A DNA stretch of 64,000 bases from Bubalus kerabau (Eukaryota > Chordata > Mammalia > Artiodactyla > Bovidae), in the NCBI RefSeq assembly GCF_029407905.1, contig NC_073646.1:17254001-17318000 (forward strand), written 5' to 3'. The translations under genes and the position numbers were made by a program. The notes beneath the pieces are model-generated. The model ran no database searches and was not told the DNA's origin. It worked only from the letters and a program-made list of their open reading frames with translations. Numbering within the stretch: the first letter of the stretch is position 1; each line of letters opens with the position of its first letter. Shown in pieces: positions 11,748 to 24,209 of the stretch.

Positions 11748-11779
11748 AAAAAAAAAAAAAATATATATATATATATATA
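11748..11779. repeat. A-run followed by (TA)n microsatellite
   Basis: About 14 A residues run straight into a pure (AT)n tract inside the old L1. A looser AT-rich, partly palindromic stretch follows at about 11,965-12,060. Confidence 0.9.
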
Positions 11780-12135
11780 CACCCAGCATAGGATCATCTA
11801 AATACATAAAGAAAACATTAGCAGACAAAAAGGAAGAAACTGACAGTAAAACAATATTAGTAGCGGGCTTTAACAACCCACTCACATCAGTGGACAGATC
11901 ATACAGACAGAAAATCATAAAGGAAACACTGGCCTTAAATAACAAGTTAAATAAAATGGCTTAATAGATATATTAATATTATTATAATATATATAATATA
12001 TAACCATATAATTATCATTTGTATATAGTTATATTATTATATTATATATTAATATATGTAGAACATTCCATCCAAAAGCTGAAGAATACATATATTTATC
12101 AAGTGTATATGGAATATTCTCCAGGACAGATGACA

Positions 12136-12346
12136 TCAAAGTGAAGTCGCTCAGTTGTGTCCGACTCTTTGCGACCCCATGGATTGCAGCCTAAGAGGCT
12201 CCTCTGTCCATGAGCTTTTCCAGGTGAGAATACTGGAGTGGGTTGCCATTTCCTTCTCCAGGAGATCTTCCTGACCGGGGGATCAAACCCGGGTATCCCA
12301 CATTGTAGGCAGATGCTTTACCATCTGAGCCACCAGGGAAGTCACC
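12136..12346 (-). mobile_element. Bov-tA SINE inside ancient L1
   Basis: The plus strand reads the Bov-A body backwards (GAAGTCGCTCAGTTGTGTCC, TGGAGTGGGTTGCCATTTCC) and then the tRNA-like head ending GAGCCACCAGGGAAG. It lies in L1 sequence between GACAGATGACATC and CTAGGCCACAAAAT. Confidence 0.9.
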
Positions 12347-13503
12347 CTAGGCCACAAAATAAGCCTTGGTAAATTAAGAAAACTGAAATCATATCAAGCA
12401 TCTTTTTTGACCTCAATGTTATGAGACCAGAAATCAACTACAAGGAAAAAACTGCAAAAAACACTAACACATGGAGACTAAACAATATACTATTGAACAG
12501 CAAGTGGATCACTGAAGAAATCAAAGAAGAAATCAAAATATACCTAGAGACAAATGAAAATGAAACAAAGTGATCCAAAATCTATGGAACATAGCAAGAG
12601 CACTTCTAAGAGGGAAGTTTATAGTGATACAAGCTGACTTCAGGAAACAAGAGAAATTCAAACAACCTAAACTTATACTTAAAGGAACTAGAAAAAGAAG
12701 AAAAACAAAACCCAAAATTAGCAGAAGGAAATAAATCATAAAGATAAGAATAGAAATAATGAAATAGAGACTAAAAAATAGAAAGGATGAATGAAACTAA
12801 GAGCTAATTTTTTGAAATGATAAAGAAAATTGATAAACTATTAGCCAGAATGATCAATAAAAAAGAGGAAGGACTCAAATCAGTAAAATCAGAAATGAAA
12901 AAGAAATTACAACAAACTCCACAGACGTACAAAGGATCATAAGAGATTACCATGAACAACTATATGCCAATAAAACAAACAACCCAGAAGAAATGGACAA
13001 ATTCTTAGAAATGTACAACCTTCTAATGCTGAACCAGGGAGAAATACAAAACTTGAACAGACCAATTACCGGTACTGAAATTGAATCAGTAAAAAAATAA
13101 TTTATAAAAGCTCCCAACAAAAAAAAAGTCCAGGACCAGACGACTTCACAGGTAAAACAAATGTTTAGAGAAGGGTTAATGTCTGTTTCTCAAACTATTC
13201 CAAAAAATTATAGAGGAAACAACACTTCTGAACTCATTCTATGCAGCCAGCATCATCCTGACATCAAAACCAAAGATATCACTATAAAAGAAAATTACAA
13301 TATCACTGATTAACATAGACACAAAATCCTCACAAAATATTAGCAAACTGAATCCAACAATACATTAAAAGAATCATATATCAGTCAAGTGGCCTTTATC
13401 CCAGGGATGCAAGGATGATGGCTCAATAACTGCAAATCAATGAATGTGATAAACCACATTAAAAACATGAAGAATAAAAACCATATGACCACCTCAAAGA
13501 TGC

Positions 13504-13527
13504 AAAAAAAAAAAAAAAAAAAAAAAA
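13504..13527. repeat. Poly(A) run in ancient L1 ORF2
   Basis: A pure A run of about 24 lies in the RT region where the L1 codes for the palm domain. It is an expansion that breaks the frame. Confidence 0.9.
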
Positions 13528-15332
13528 GCTTTTGACAAAATTCAACATCTATTTATGACTAAAAAATCTCTCCAGAAAGTGGGCAAAGAGGGAACATACC
13601 TCAAAATAATAAAGGCTATATATGACAAGTTTACAGCTAATATACTCAATAGTGAAAAGCTGAATGTATTTCTTCTAAGATCAAGGAGAAAACAAGGATG
13701 CCCACTCTCACCACTCTTATTTAACATAATATTGGAAGTCCTAGCCACAGCAATCAGATAAGAAAAAGAAATAAAAGGAATCCAATTTGGAAAAGAAGTA
13801 AAACTGTCACTGTTTGCAGATGACATGATACTGAAAATGCCATTAAGAAACTACTAGAGCTCATTGACAAATTCAGTAAAGATGCAGAATACAAAATTAA
13901 TATATAGAAATCTGTTGCATTTCTATATACTAAAAACAATCAGAAAGAGGAAATAAGGAAACAGCTCCATTTACCATCGCATCAAAAAGAATAAAATATC
14001 TAGGAATCAACCTGCTTAAGGAGGTAAAATACCTATACTCAGAAAACTTATAAGACACTGATGAAAGAAATTGAAAATGAATCAAAGATGACACATGGAA
14101 AGATATATGATGATCATGGATTGCAAAAATTAATATTAATAAAATAACCATACTACCCAAGGCAATCCACAGATTCAATGCAATCCCTATCAAAATACTA
14201 ATAACATTTGTCAGATAACTAGAACAAATAATTTTGAAATATTTTATGGGAAATTTGTATGGAAACACAAATAGCCAAAACAATGTTGAGAAAGAAGAAT
14301 GAGTCTGGAGGTATCTTGATCCCTACCTTAAGATTACACTACAAAACTACAATACTCAATGCAGCAGGGTGCTGGCACCAATACAGACACATAGATTAAT
14401 GAAACAGAATAGAGAGCCCAGGAATAAACCCACACACTTATGGTCTCACAAAGGAGTTAAGAATGTACAATGGAGAAAAGACGATCTCTTTTTTAAGTGG
14501 TACTGGGAACGCTGAACAGCTCCATGTAAATGAATGAAATTAGAACATTTTCCCACACCATATACAAAAATAGGTTCAAAATAGATGAAAGACCTAAATA
14601 TAAACCTAGAAAGCAAAAAGCTCTCAGAAGAACATGTAGGCAGAGCATTCTTGACATAAATTGCAGCAATATTTTTGATCTGTCTTCTAAGGCAAAGGAA
14701 ACAAAAGCAAAAATTGGACCTAATTAACGTAAAAGCTTTTGCACAGCAAAGCAAGCCATTGACAAAATGTAAAGAAAAACCTACAGAATAGAAGAAAATA
14801 TTTGCAAATAACAGGACCAATAGGGGTTAGTACCCAACATACATAAGCAGTTCATAAACTCAATATCAAAAAAAAAAAAAAAAACAACTTCATTAAAAAT
14901 TGGGTAAAGGATTTGAATAGATATTTTTCCAAGAAGACATGCAGACAGCCAAGAGGCTACATGAAAATAGGCTCCACTCTGCTAAACGTCAAAGAAATGC
15001 AAATCAAAACCACAATGAGACACCACTTAACACCTATCAGAATGGCTATCATTTAAAAAAAAGCAAATGTTCATGAAGATGTAGAGAAAAAGGAATCCCT
15101 TGTACATCATTGGTGGGAATGTAAATTGGTGCAGCTACTGTGGAAAACAGCATGGAGGTTTCTCAAAAAAAATGAAAATAGAACAACCACATGATCCAGC
15201 AATTCCACACCTGGGTGTAGATCCAAAGAAAATAGAAACTAATTCCAAAATATACATGCACCCCAATGTTCATAACAGCATGTTTACAATAGTCAAGATA
15301 TGGAAAGCAACATAACTGTCCATCAACAGGTG

Positions 15333-15525
15333 AATGGATAGGGGCTTACCTGGTGGTGCAGTGGCTAAGATTCTGGGATCCCAATGCAGGGGGACCAGGT
15401 TAGATCCCTGGACACAGAACTGGATCCCACATGCTGCAACTAAAGATCATGTATGCTGCAACAAAGATGGACAATCCCATGTGCCACAACTAAGACCTGG
15501 CACAGTCAAATAAGTAAAAAAAATT
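15333..15525 (+). mobile_element. CHR-type SINE inside ancient L1
   Basis: The tRNA-like head (GGGGCTTACCTGGTGGTGCA) and the characteristic body of CATGCTGCAACTAA and GTGCCACAACTAAG units are followed by an A/T-rich tail. The old L1 text GTGAATGGATA lies before it and an L1-like AAGATGTG after it. Confidence 0.8.
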
Positions 15526-15580
15526 TTTTTTTAACTGATAAATGTTTTTAAAAGATGTGATATATATATAAATAAATAGT

Positions 15581-15906
15581 CCAACTCTCACATGCATATA
15601 TGACTACTGGAATAACCATAGCTTTCACTATACAAACCTTTGTTGGCAAAGCGATGTCTCTGCTTTTAAATACACAGTATAAGTTTGTTATAGCTTCCCT
15701 TCCAAGGAGCAAGTGACTTTTAATTTCATGGCACTTGAACAATGAAGAAGGCTGAGTGCCAAAGAACTGATGCTTTTGAATTGTGGTGCTGGAGAATACT
15801 CTTGAGAATCCCTTGGATTGCAAGGAGATCAAAGCAGTAAATCCTAAAGAAAATCAATTCTGAATATTCATTGGAAGGACTGATGCTGAAGCTCCAATAC
15901 TTTGGC
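15581..15906. mobile_element. BovB fragment with inverted 5' part
   Basis: 15,581-15,731 is BovB in reverse orientation (TTTGTTGGCAAAGCGATGTC). It is followed directly by 15,736-15,906 in forward orientation (AAGAAGGCTGAGTGCCAAAG to CCAATACTTTGGCC). The two pieces are neighbours in BovB, meeting at the GAGAGTTGGACCATAAAG region. This is the layout expected from a 5' inversion during integration. The forward part stops before the normal BovB 3' end and tail. Confidence 0.75.
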
Positions 15907-15920
15907 CTATATATACACAT

Positions 15921-15974
15921 ATATGCATACCAAGTCTCTCAGTCATGTCCTATTCTGTGTGACCCCACAGACTA
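15921..15974 (-). repeat. Short Bov-A/BovB 3'-end relic
   Basis: CTCTCAGTCATGTCC and GTGTGACCCCACAGACT match the shared Bov-A/BovB 3' sequence. About 50 bp remain between AT-rich filler and the resumed L1 (TACATAGTCATAAAAAAGAA). Confidence 0.55.
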
Positions 15975-16058
15975 ATACATAGTCATAAAAAAGAATGAAA
16001 TTTGCCATTGCAACAACATGGGTGGACCTGGATGGTATTATGCTTAGTGAAACAAGAC

Positions 16059-17192
16059 AGTTCAGTTCAGTCGCTTAGTCGTGTCCAACTCTTTGCAACC
16101 CCATGGACTGCAGCACACCAGGCTTCCCTGTCCATTACCAACTCCCGGAGCTTGCTCAAACTCATGTCCATCGAGTTGGTGATGCCATCCAACCATCTCA
16201 TCCTCTTGTCCCCTTCTCCTCCTGCCTTCAATCTTTCCCAGAATCAGGTTTTTTCCAGTGAGTTAACTTCTTGCATCAGGTGGCCAAAGTTTTGGAGTTT
16301 CAGCTTCAGCATCAGTCCTTCCAATGAATACTCAGGACTGATTTCCTTTAGGATGAACTGGTTAGATCTCCTTTCAGTCCAATGGACTCTCAAGAGTCTT
16401 CTCCAACACCACAGTTCAAAGGCATCAATTATTCAGTGCTCAGCTTTCTTTATAGTCCAACTCTCATGTCCATGCATGGCTACTGGAAAAACCACAGCTT
16501 TGACTAGAGAGACCTTTGTTGACAAAGTAATGTCTCTGTTTTTTAATATGTTGTCTAGGTTGATCATAGCTTTTCTTCCAAAGAGCAAGTGTCTTTTAAT
16601 TTCATGGTTGCTGTCACCATCTGCAGTGATTTTGGAGCCCAAGAAAATAAAGTTTCTCACTGTTTCCATTGTTTCCCTATCTATTTGCCATGAAGTGATG
16701 GGACCAGATGCCATGATCTTCGTTTTCTGAATGTTGAGCTTTAAGTCAACTTTTTCACTCTCCTCTTTCATCAAGAGGCTCTTTAGTTCCTCTTCACTTT
16801 CTGCCATAAGGGTGGTGTCATCTGCATATCTGAGGTTATTGATATTTCTCCCGGCAATCTTGATCCCAGCTTGTGCTTCATCCAGCCCGGCATTTTGCAT
16901 GATGTACTCTGCATATAAGTTAAATAGGCAGGGTGACAATATACAGCCTTGACGTACTCCTTTCCCAATATGGAACCAGTCTGCTGTTCCATGTCTGGTT
17001 CTAACTGCTGCTTCTTGACCTGCATACAAATCTCTCAGGAGACAGGTAAGGTGGTCTGGTATTCCTATCACTTGGAGAATCTTCCACAGTTTGTTGTGAT
17101 CTATACAGTCAAAGGCTTTGGCATAATCAATAAAGCAGAAGTAGATGTTTTTCTGGAATTCTCTTGCTTTCTCTATGATCCAACAGATGTTA
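16059..17192 (-). mobile_element. BovB LINE, 5'-truncated (copy at L1 3' end)
   Basis: From AGTTCAGTTCAGTCGC (3' tail side) to GATCCAACAGATGTT inside RT, in minus orientation. It is inserted in the 3' UTR of the ancient L1, whose terminal AAATCAACTATACTTC follows. No clear target-site duplication is visible, so some L1 sequence was probably lost at the junction. Confidence 0.9.
16433..17071 (-). pseudogene. BovB RT fragment, 212 codons open
   Basis: This is the longest open BovB piece here: RT palm with GVRQGCILSPCLFNLYAEYI and LRYADDTTLMAESEEELK, then the thumb and part of the C-terminal region. The YADD residues of the active site are present. It lacks the endonuclease and the fingers domain, and the frame breaks before the natural C-terminus, so it is not a functional enzyme. 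Confidence 0.8.
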
Positions 17193-17215
17193 AATCAACT
17201 ATACTTCAATAAAAA

Positions 17216-17414
17216 TAATCCAAAAATTTTTTTAATTATTTGAATCACATTGACAGATAAAATTTGCCCTTTTATTTAGAGCTTCTGGCAAATTGTACCA
17301 GTAATGCCATGGTAACCAACACCATTTTACTGAATCTCTCTCTTAATCTCATTTGTTAATGTAGAAAAACTGACATCTCAATTTTCTCTCTTTAAAAAAA
17401 AATAAATAAAAAGA
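17216..17414. other. Unassigned AT-rich spacer
   Basis: No repeat or gene is recognised between the end of the ancient L1 and the next L1. It ends in the A-rich stretch used as an L1 target. Confidence 0.45.
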
Positions 17415-20337
17415 AACATAAGAGACTACTATCAGCAATTATATGCCAATAAAATGGACAACGTGGAAGAAATGGACAAATTCTTAGAAAAGTACAACTT
17501 TCCAAAACTCAACCAGGAAGAAATAGAAAATCTTAACAGACCCATCACAAGCACGGAAATTGAAACTGTAATCAAAAATCTTCCAGCAAATAAAAGCCCA
17601 GGTCCAGACAGCTTCACAGCTGAATTCTACCAAAAATTTAGAGAAGAGCTGACACCTATCCTACTCAAACTCTTTCAGAAAATTGCAGAGGAAGGTAAAC
17701 TTCCAAACTCATTCTACGAGGCCACCATCATCCTAATACCAAAACCTGACAAAGATGCCACAGAAAAAGAAAACTACAGGCCAATATCACTGATGAACAT
17801 AAATGAAAAATCCTTAGTAAAATTCTAGCAATCAGAATCCAACAACACATTAAAAAGATCATACACCATGACCAAGTGGGCTTTATCCCAGGGATGCAAG
17901 GATTCTTCAATATCCGCAAATCAATCAATGTAATACACCACATTAACAAATTGAAAAATAAAAGCCATATGATTATCTCAATAGATGCAGAGAAAGCCTT
18001 TGACAAAATTCAACATCCATTTATGATAAAAACTCTCCAGAAAGCAGGAATAGAAGGAACATACCTCAACATAATAAAAGCTATATATGATAAACCCACA
18101 GCAAACATTATCCTCAATGGTGAAAAATTGAAAGCATTTCCCCTAAAGTCAGGAACAAGACAAGGGTGCTCACTCTCACCACTACTATTCAACATAGTTT
18201 TGGAAGTTTTGGCCACAGCAATCAGAGCAGAAAAAGAAATAAAAGGAATCCAAATAGGAAAAGAAGAAGTAAAACTTTCACTGTTTGCAGATGACATGAT
18301 CCTCTACATAGAAAACCCTAAAGACTCCACCAGAAAATTACTAGAGCTATCAATGACTATAGTAAAGTTGCAGGATATAAAATCAACACACAGAAATCCC
18401 TTTCATTCCTATACACTAATAATGAGAAAACAGAAAGAGAAATTAAGGAAACAATTCCATTCACCATTGCAACGGAAAGAATAAAATACTTAGGAATATA
18501 TCTACCTAAAGAAACTAAAGACCTATATATAGAAAACTATAAAACACTGGTGAAAGAAATCAAAGAGGACACTAATGGAGAAATATACCATGTTCATGGA
18601 TCAGAAGAATCAATATAGTAAAAATGAGTATACTACCCAAAACAATCTATAGATTCAATACAATCCCTATCAAGCTACCAACGGTATTTTTCACAGAGCT
18701 AGAACAAATAATTTCACAATTTGTATGGAAGTACAAAAAAACCTCAAATAGCCAAAGCAATCTTGAGAAAGAATGGAACTGGAGGAATCAACCTGCCTGA
18801 CTTCAGGCTCTACTACAAAGCCACAGTCATCAAGACAGTATGGTACTGGCACAAAGACAGAAATATAGATCGATGCAACAAAATAGAAAGCCCAGAGATA
18901 AACCCACGCACCTATGGACACCTTATCTTTGACAAAGGAGGCAAGAATATACAGTGGAGAAAAGACAATCTCTTTAACAAGTGGTACTGGGAAAACTGGT
19001 CAACCACTTGTAAAAGAATGAAACTAGAACACTTTCTAATACCATTCACAAAAATAAACTCAAAATGGATTAAAGATCTAAACGTAAGACCAGAAACTAT
19101 AAAAATCTTAGAGGAGAACATAGGCAAAACACTCTCTGACATACATCACAGCAGGATCCTCTATGACCCACCTCCCAAAATATTGGAAATAACAGCAAAA
19201 ATAAACAAATGGGACCTAATTAAAATTAAAAGCTTCTGCACAACAAAAGAAACTATAAGCAAGGTGAAAAGACAGCCTTAAGAATGGGATAAAATAATAG
19301 CAAATGAAGCAACTGACAAACAACTAATCTCAAAAATATACAAGCAACTCCTATAGCTCAATTCCAGAAAAATAAATGACCCAATCAAAAAATGGGCCAA
19401 AGAACTAAATAGACATTTCTCCAAAGAAGACATACAGATGGATAACAAACACATGAAAAGATGCTCAACATCACTCATTATCAGAGAAACGCAAATCAAA
19501 ACCACAATGAGGTACCATTTCACGCCAGTCAGAATGGCTGCTATCCAAAAGTCTACAAGCAATAAATGCTGGAGAGGGTGTGGAGAAAAGGGAACCCTCT
19601 TACACTGTTGGTGGGAATGCAAACTAGTACAGCCACTATGGAGAACAGTGTGGAGATTCCTTAAAAAACTGGAAATAGAACTGCCTTATGATCCAGCAAT
19701 CCCACTGCTGGGCATACACACCGAGGAAACCAGAATTGAAAGAGACACGTGTACCCCAATGTTCATCGCAGCACTGTTTATAATAGCCAGGACATGGAAG
19801 CAACCTAGATGTCCATCAGCAGATGAATGGATAAGAAAGCTGTGGTACATATACACAATGAAGTTTTACTCAGCCATTAAAAAGAATACTTTGAATCAGT
19901 TCTAATGAGGTGGATGAAACTGGAGCCTATTATAGAGTGAAGTAAGCCAGAAAGAAAAACCCCAATACAGTATACTAACGCATATATATGGATTTAGAAA
20001 GATGGTAACGACAACCCTGTATGCAAGGCAGCAAAAGAGACACAGATGTATAGAACAGTCTTTTGGACTCTGTGGAGAAGGAGCAGGGGGATGATTTGGG
20101 AGAATGGCATTAAAACATGTATAATATCATATAAGAAATGAATCACCAGTCCAGGTTCGATGGAGGATACAGGAAGCTTGGGGCTGGTGCACTGGGATGA
20201 CCCAGAGGGATGGTATGGGGAGGGTGGTGGGAGGAGGGTTCAGGATGGGGAACACAGGTACACCCATGGCAGATGCATGTTGATGTATGGCCAAACCAAT
20301 ACAATATTGTAAAGTGCAAAAAAAAAAAAAAAAAAAA
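17415..20337 (+). mobile_element. Ruminant L1 (L1_BT type), 5'-truncated, second copy
   Basis: It matches the L1 at 2,790-6,129 almost word for word from within ORF2 (CATAAGAGACTACTATCA) to the 3' UTR, and ends in about 21 A residues at 20,317-20,337. It is about 420 bp shorter at the 5' end than the first copy. Any target-site duplication is hidden in A-rich DNA. Confidence 0.93.
17454..19905 (+). pseudogene. L1 ORF2p pseudogene (second copy)
   Basis: Open pieces at 17454-17828, 17876-18484, 18721-19281 and 19438-19905 correspond to successive parts of the intact 984-codon frame at 2820-5774, but in shifted frames. The RT motifs SIDAEKAFDK and FADDM are still present in the second piece, and the C-x3-C-x7-H-x4-C knuckle in the last. 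Small deletions (for example near 17,815, 18,345 and 18,575) and a stop after KVKRQP at 19,281 disable it. Confidence 0.88.
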
Positions 20338-20540
20338 GCTGAGGTAGGTGAGTTGGAAAAGCAAAACTGGTTTTTGCCTACTTATCCTACGACTCCACAC
20401 ACCCACTGTGCTTTCCTCTTCCCATTTCTTCAAGGTTAGCATGTGATTGACAGTTTCTGTTTCACATAGAGAAGCTTGTATTGCCCTGCTATTCCCGTCT
20501 AACATTCCAACTGGGGATGCCACAGAGCCAGAATCTACAA
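20338..20540. other. Unassigned sequence
   Basis: No recognisable feature lies between the L1 tail and the next old repeat. Confidence 0.4.
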
Positions 20541-20965
20541 ATCTGGGCCATAGGTCAAATCTGGGCCATCAGCTTTTGTTATAAATAAAGTTTTACTGAA
20601 GCACAGCCACATCCATTCATTTGCATACTGTCTGTGGGTGCTTTCACTCTGTGATGCAGTTGAGTAGTTGTGACAGAGACATATGTGGTTTTCCAGGTGG
20701 CGCTAGTGGTAAAGAACCCACCTGTCAATGTAGGAGAACTAAGAGACAGTGATTCAACCCCCGGGTTGGAAAGATCCCCTGGAGGAGGGCACAGCAATCC
20801 ACTCCAGTATTCTTGCCTGGAGAATCCCATGGACTGAGCCCATGGGGTCACAAAGAGTCAAACAAGACTGAAGCAGCTTAGCACACACACAGCCACAACA
20901 AAGAGATATGGCTCACAAAGCAGAAAACATTTACCATCAGGCTCTTCACACACAAAAATATTCCT
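20541..20965 (+). repeat. Ancient interspersed repeat, family not named
   Basis: The stretch AATAAAGTTTTACTGAAGCA, CAGCCACATCCATTCATTTG and GTTGAGTAGTTGTGACAGAG, resumed after a SINE by ATATGGCTCACAAAGCAGAA, is a widespread old mammalian repeat that I recognise by sequence. I cannot assign it with certainty; a nonautonomous DNA transposon is likely. A Bov-tA at 20,692-20,905 interrupts it. Confidence 0.6.
20692..20905 (+). mobile_element. Bov-tA SINE
   Basis: The tRNA-like head TTCCAGGTGGCGCTAGTGG is followed by GATCCCCTGGAGGAGGGC and the Bov-A body, and ends near CACACACACAG. Similar flanks (GAGACATATG and AAGAGATATGG) suggest a slightly diverged target-site duplication. Confidence 0.9.
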
Positions 20966-21049
20966 TGACTACTACCATAGAAGAAATTAGAGAAGCTTCC
21001 AAAAATGGCTGTATTTCTTCCCTTGGTTGAAGGGCAATACAGGGAGCAT

Positions 21050-21195
21050 GAAACAGGGATCAGGAAACATGGGTTCAAGTTCCAGCCCCATGGCTGTGGA
21101 CCATGCATTAATCAGTTCCTTTTTCTGAGCCTCAGTTTATCCATTATAATTTTTGTGCATGGACTAGATTAGATTTCTACCAGTTTTGAGTAACA
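21050..21195 (+). repeat. MIR SINE relic
   Basis: AACATGGGTTCAAGTTCCAG, a CTGAGCCTCAGTTTATCC segment and TGGACTAGATTAGATTTCTA follow the MIR core and 3' part. Confidence 0.8.
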
Positions 21196-21439
21196 CATCA
21201 ACTCAAACAACTCTGGATATAACATTTATGCTATTTTATTTTGATGTGAAATGTAATACTTTTTTTTCCCTTTGTTTATTGCACTAGACAATAAAAAAGT
21301 CTAAGCTTTCCTTGTTTTAGAGGGAAAGAACTAATTTCCATTTAGTTAAGGCCTTGGGCCATTAACTTTTAGTACAAAAAAACCAAAATGGAAGAGGTGG
21401 TTTGTGTCATTTTGATCACCATCACTGTCAGCAGCAGCA

Positions 21440-21690
21440 GTATCACATACATTGTACTGACAATGTGCCAGACACTGTCCTATCCTAATGCTTTAATTAC
21501 TTAAAATCTTCTTGTAAAATCCTATGAAATGAGTATTTTTACTAATCCTATTTTACCAGTGGGAAAATTGAAGTATGGAGACTAAAGGCATCCCCAAAGT
21601 CATAAAGCTGGTAAGAAGCATAACCAGGATGTGAACCTCTACCAGTCTGGCTCCAGAATCCTTGCTATTAACTTCCATGCTATGAAAGAA
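21440..21690 (+). repeat. MIR SINE relic
   Basis: ATGTGCCAGACACTGTCC, an ATTTTACCAGTGGGAAAATT equivalent and GTCTGGCTCCAGAATCC follow the MIR consensus in order. Confidence 0.82.
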
Positions 21691-23494
21691 AGCAGATTCC
21701 TGTCCTTGGCAAAGTAGCTTGAGCAAAAGCAAGAGGAATAGGAGAGAGTCTCCATTTCCCTCACCCCCTGTTTAGACTAGAACAATATTCCCCAGGTACA
21801 CAGGTAGGAGAGATGATGGGAAGGAAGAGTTAGGAAGTATGGCCAGACCATAAGCAGACTCCCTAAGATTCATGTTTCCCGAGTGTGGTCCCCATCTGGA
21901 AGGGGCAGGTTTCAAGTACCACAGAGCTGTGTGGCCTGTGGATGGCCTCAGTTAAGGGAGCCTACCAACTGCCCACCCAGCAATTGCACATCTATGCACA
22001 AAGCTTTGCTCAGTCTACTAATGTGAATGTGGACATGCACTCTGGACATCTAAGGGTAGGGGTAGAGGAAGAAACCTCTGCACTGTATTTCTGGGGGGTT
22101 GAATGAAAACAATTTGGGGACATGCTCTCCCAAGATGGAACTGTGGTCCTTGCATCCCCAGGAACCTCAGCAAAAATGAAAATTTACTGAAAGGACCCTG
22201 AGGAATGTCATGAACTTGAACACCCAGAGTTGCACTACCAGGCCTGGGGACTTTAGCAACAGGAATGCATTCTTACAACAAATACTTAGTAAGCATGCAC
22301 TGTGCACCACACTCTACGCAAATATTGGGTGGAGATAACTAAGATTCCTGCACAACTTTCTCTCTCCAGTTGGAATTTCTCTCCAGTGCTCCTTCCCCTG
22401 GCCAGATCCTTCTCAGGGTCACCATTTTGCTGGGCATTGCTTCCTCAAGGGTGTCTCCTGACCCTCTCCTGACACCAATCTGCAGTCACTTGCAGTTAAC
22501 TATATTCTTTGGCAACTTCTGTTTCTTTTCTGGCTCATGCTTTTCAACAGTAAACTAAGAATAAAAACAGATGCCTCTCGGGTCATTTAGTGGATGGAAT
22601 GAGGGAATTATGTCATGTTAAGCTCAGTACCTGGCTTTCCTGACTCACTTCCACACTGTGTTGTGATCTTCCCTCAATACCTGTCACAGGGCCTGACACT
22701 TAATTCATATTTGACAAACTTGGAGTGAAGAAAAGGAAGGAGGGACACAGTCTTTGACAAAGATTACCCGGTGTAAAGGAAGAGATAGATGCACAGACAA
22801 AGAACTAGAGCACAATATATAAGATGCTATAAAGGAAACACTGTCAGTGTCCCATGGAATCAAAGAAGAAAGGGCCATTGATGGCTGGTGATATTTAACA
22901 TTTCACAAAGAATGTGATGGTTGGTTGAAGAGTAACAGCTTGCAAAGCAGAGCAGATTATTCCAGGCAAGGAGAATAGCACAGTTGATGAATCCCAAGCA
23001 CAAGGACTAAGTTCTTACAAAGAGTGGTGGGCTAAAAAAAATAAATAGAAGCAGTTGAAGTACTTAAGGAACATATGTCCCTAACATGAAAATGAGATGA
23101 AAGGAGAAAGATAATGTATGGAAAAGTATGACTATTCTACCTTTAGTAAGTAACACAAAAAAAGCAGAGAACGCTGAAGAGATTATCAGTAATTTTCACA
23201 TGTCTTAAATTAGCAGCAATCAGTACCATACAACTCATTTTCCATTTGCTGCAGGAAATTTTTTCAGGATCTTCCTCCCCTGCATCTGCAATAAGATGCT
23301 TACAAATTCGCTTTGCTTTGTTACAGATAACATGCATGCTAAGAGGTATTTTTTTCACTCCAACTGTACATCCATCCAAATGGTCTTTTTCCAATTTTAT
23401 GAGTTGAATTTGTTCATCTGTAACCTCTCAGGGTCTCTCTTCTGCCACAGAGACACAGAGCTTGTAAAACCCTATTCATTTAATGTTCTTAATA
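21691..23494. other. Mostly unique noncoding DNA
   Basis: No gene is supported. A weak L2/MIR-like snippet lies at about 22,262-22,320 (ACAAATACTTAGTAAGCATG). Open frames at 21885-22106, 22370-22558 and 23143-23394 are short and lack features of real genes. Confidence 0.45.
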
Positions 23495-23762
23495 GTTGCT
23501 GATATTTATATGTGCCAGGCATGATGACCCTTGCCCTAGAACTATTACATCATGTAATCCTCACAGCCTCCCTGTGTACGTATAAGGAAGCCCGGAAATG
23601 CCTCTACTGTGGCTTTTATCCTCAGATGATAGCTGAAGAGAGTGAAGACCAGAAATGGGAATGCACCTGAGGTCACCCTGCTAGCAAGTGGTAGAAGCAA
23701 GATTTGAACCCAGAACTGGCTGACTGCAGAGAAAGAGATTTTAACCATAAAGCTATACTGCC
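23495..23762 (+). repeat. MIR SINE relic
   Basis: ATATGTGCCAGGCATGATG, TCATGTAATCCTCACAGCC, AGCAAGTGGTAGAAGCAAG and TTTGAACCCAGAACTGG follow MIR from the core to its 3' part. Confidence 0.82.
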
Positions 23763-24209
23763 AACTCTCTCTGGCCCAGCAGAGTAGCTCCTTCTCCAAA
23801 CCCTTTGGTACTCAGGATTCTACAACTGTGGCTATCCTCCAGGCTAGACAGTGCCCTGGGACACTTGGCACCTGTTACACACAGTTCAGAACCTCCTCGT
23901 GGAGACAGGGTTTGGTGCCAGAGCACCTGAAGCACAGATTTGCTTTCCATCTGCAAGGCTCACTGAAGAATCTCTGCTCCTGCTCCAGTGTCTTATTGCC
24001 TCTCACTTCCACTCACCAGCTCCAGTTCCTTCATCTCCAATGAAATACAACAGAGGGGCTCATGTTTGCTTACCTAGAACCAAGATTTCTCTTCCTCAAA
24101 GAAGATGTTCAATATCTTTGTAGCATTAGGACATAGACATTAGCACATCATCTCTTAACCAGAGATGGGACGATCTCTAAGTGGAGTTATTTATTTGACC
24201 CATGTAATA
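23763..24209. other. Unassigned sequence
   Basis: Unique noncoding DNA. The overlapping short frames at 23,828-24,123 have no recognisable domains. Confidence 0.45.

Larger units (their letters stand above)
9575..17215 (+). mobile_element. Nearly full-length ancient L1 (L1MA-like), interrupted and decayed
   Basis: A GC-richer 5' UTR-like part (9,575-10,100) leads into a degenerate ORF1 (about 10,110-11,000), then ORF2 from about 11,250 with endonuclease-like text. RT relics include the FADDM-equivalent near 13,815 and a Cys-rich C-terminus near 15,090. The 3' end AAATCAACTATACTTCAATA lies at 17,193. Stops and indels are frequent; the largest open piece is 242 codons and belongs to an inserted BovB. 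Insertions sit at 12,136, 15,333, 15,581 and 16,059. Removing them leaves about 5.9 kb, close to full L1 length. The exact 5' end is uncertain. Confidence 0.75.

Noticed and set aside
11965..12060. AT-rich palindrome as a possible replication origin or MITE
   Set aside because: It is an expanded AT stretch inside decayed L1 sequence, with no defined termini or target duplication.
16002..16730. 242-codon plus-strand frame
   Set aside because: It is the antisense shadow of a BovB copy; the real coding relic is on the minus strand.
20541..20965. Naming this old repeat as a specific hAT or other family
   Set aside because: I recognise the sequence as a common mammalian repeat but could not recall the family safely, so no name is given.
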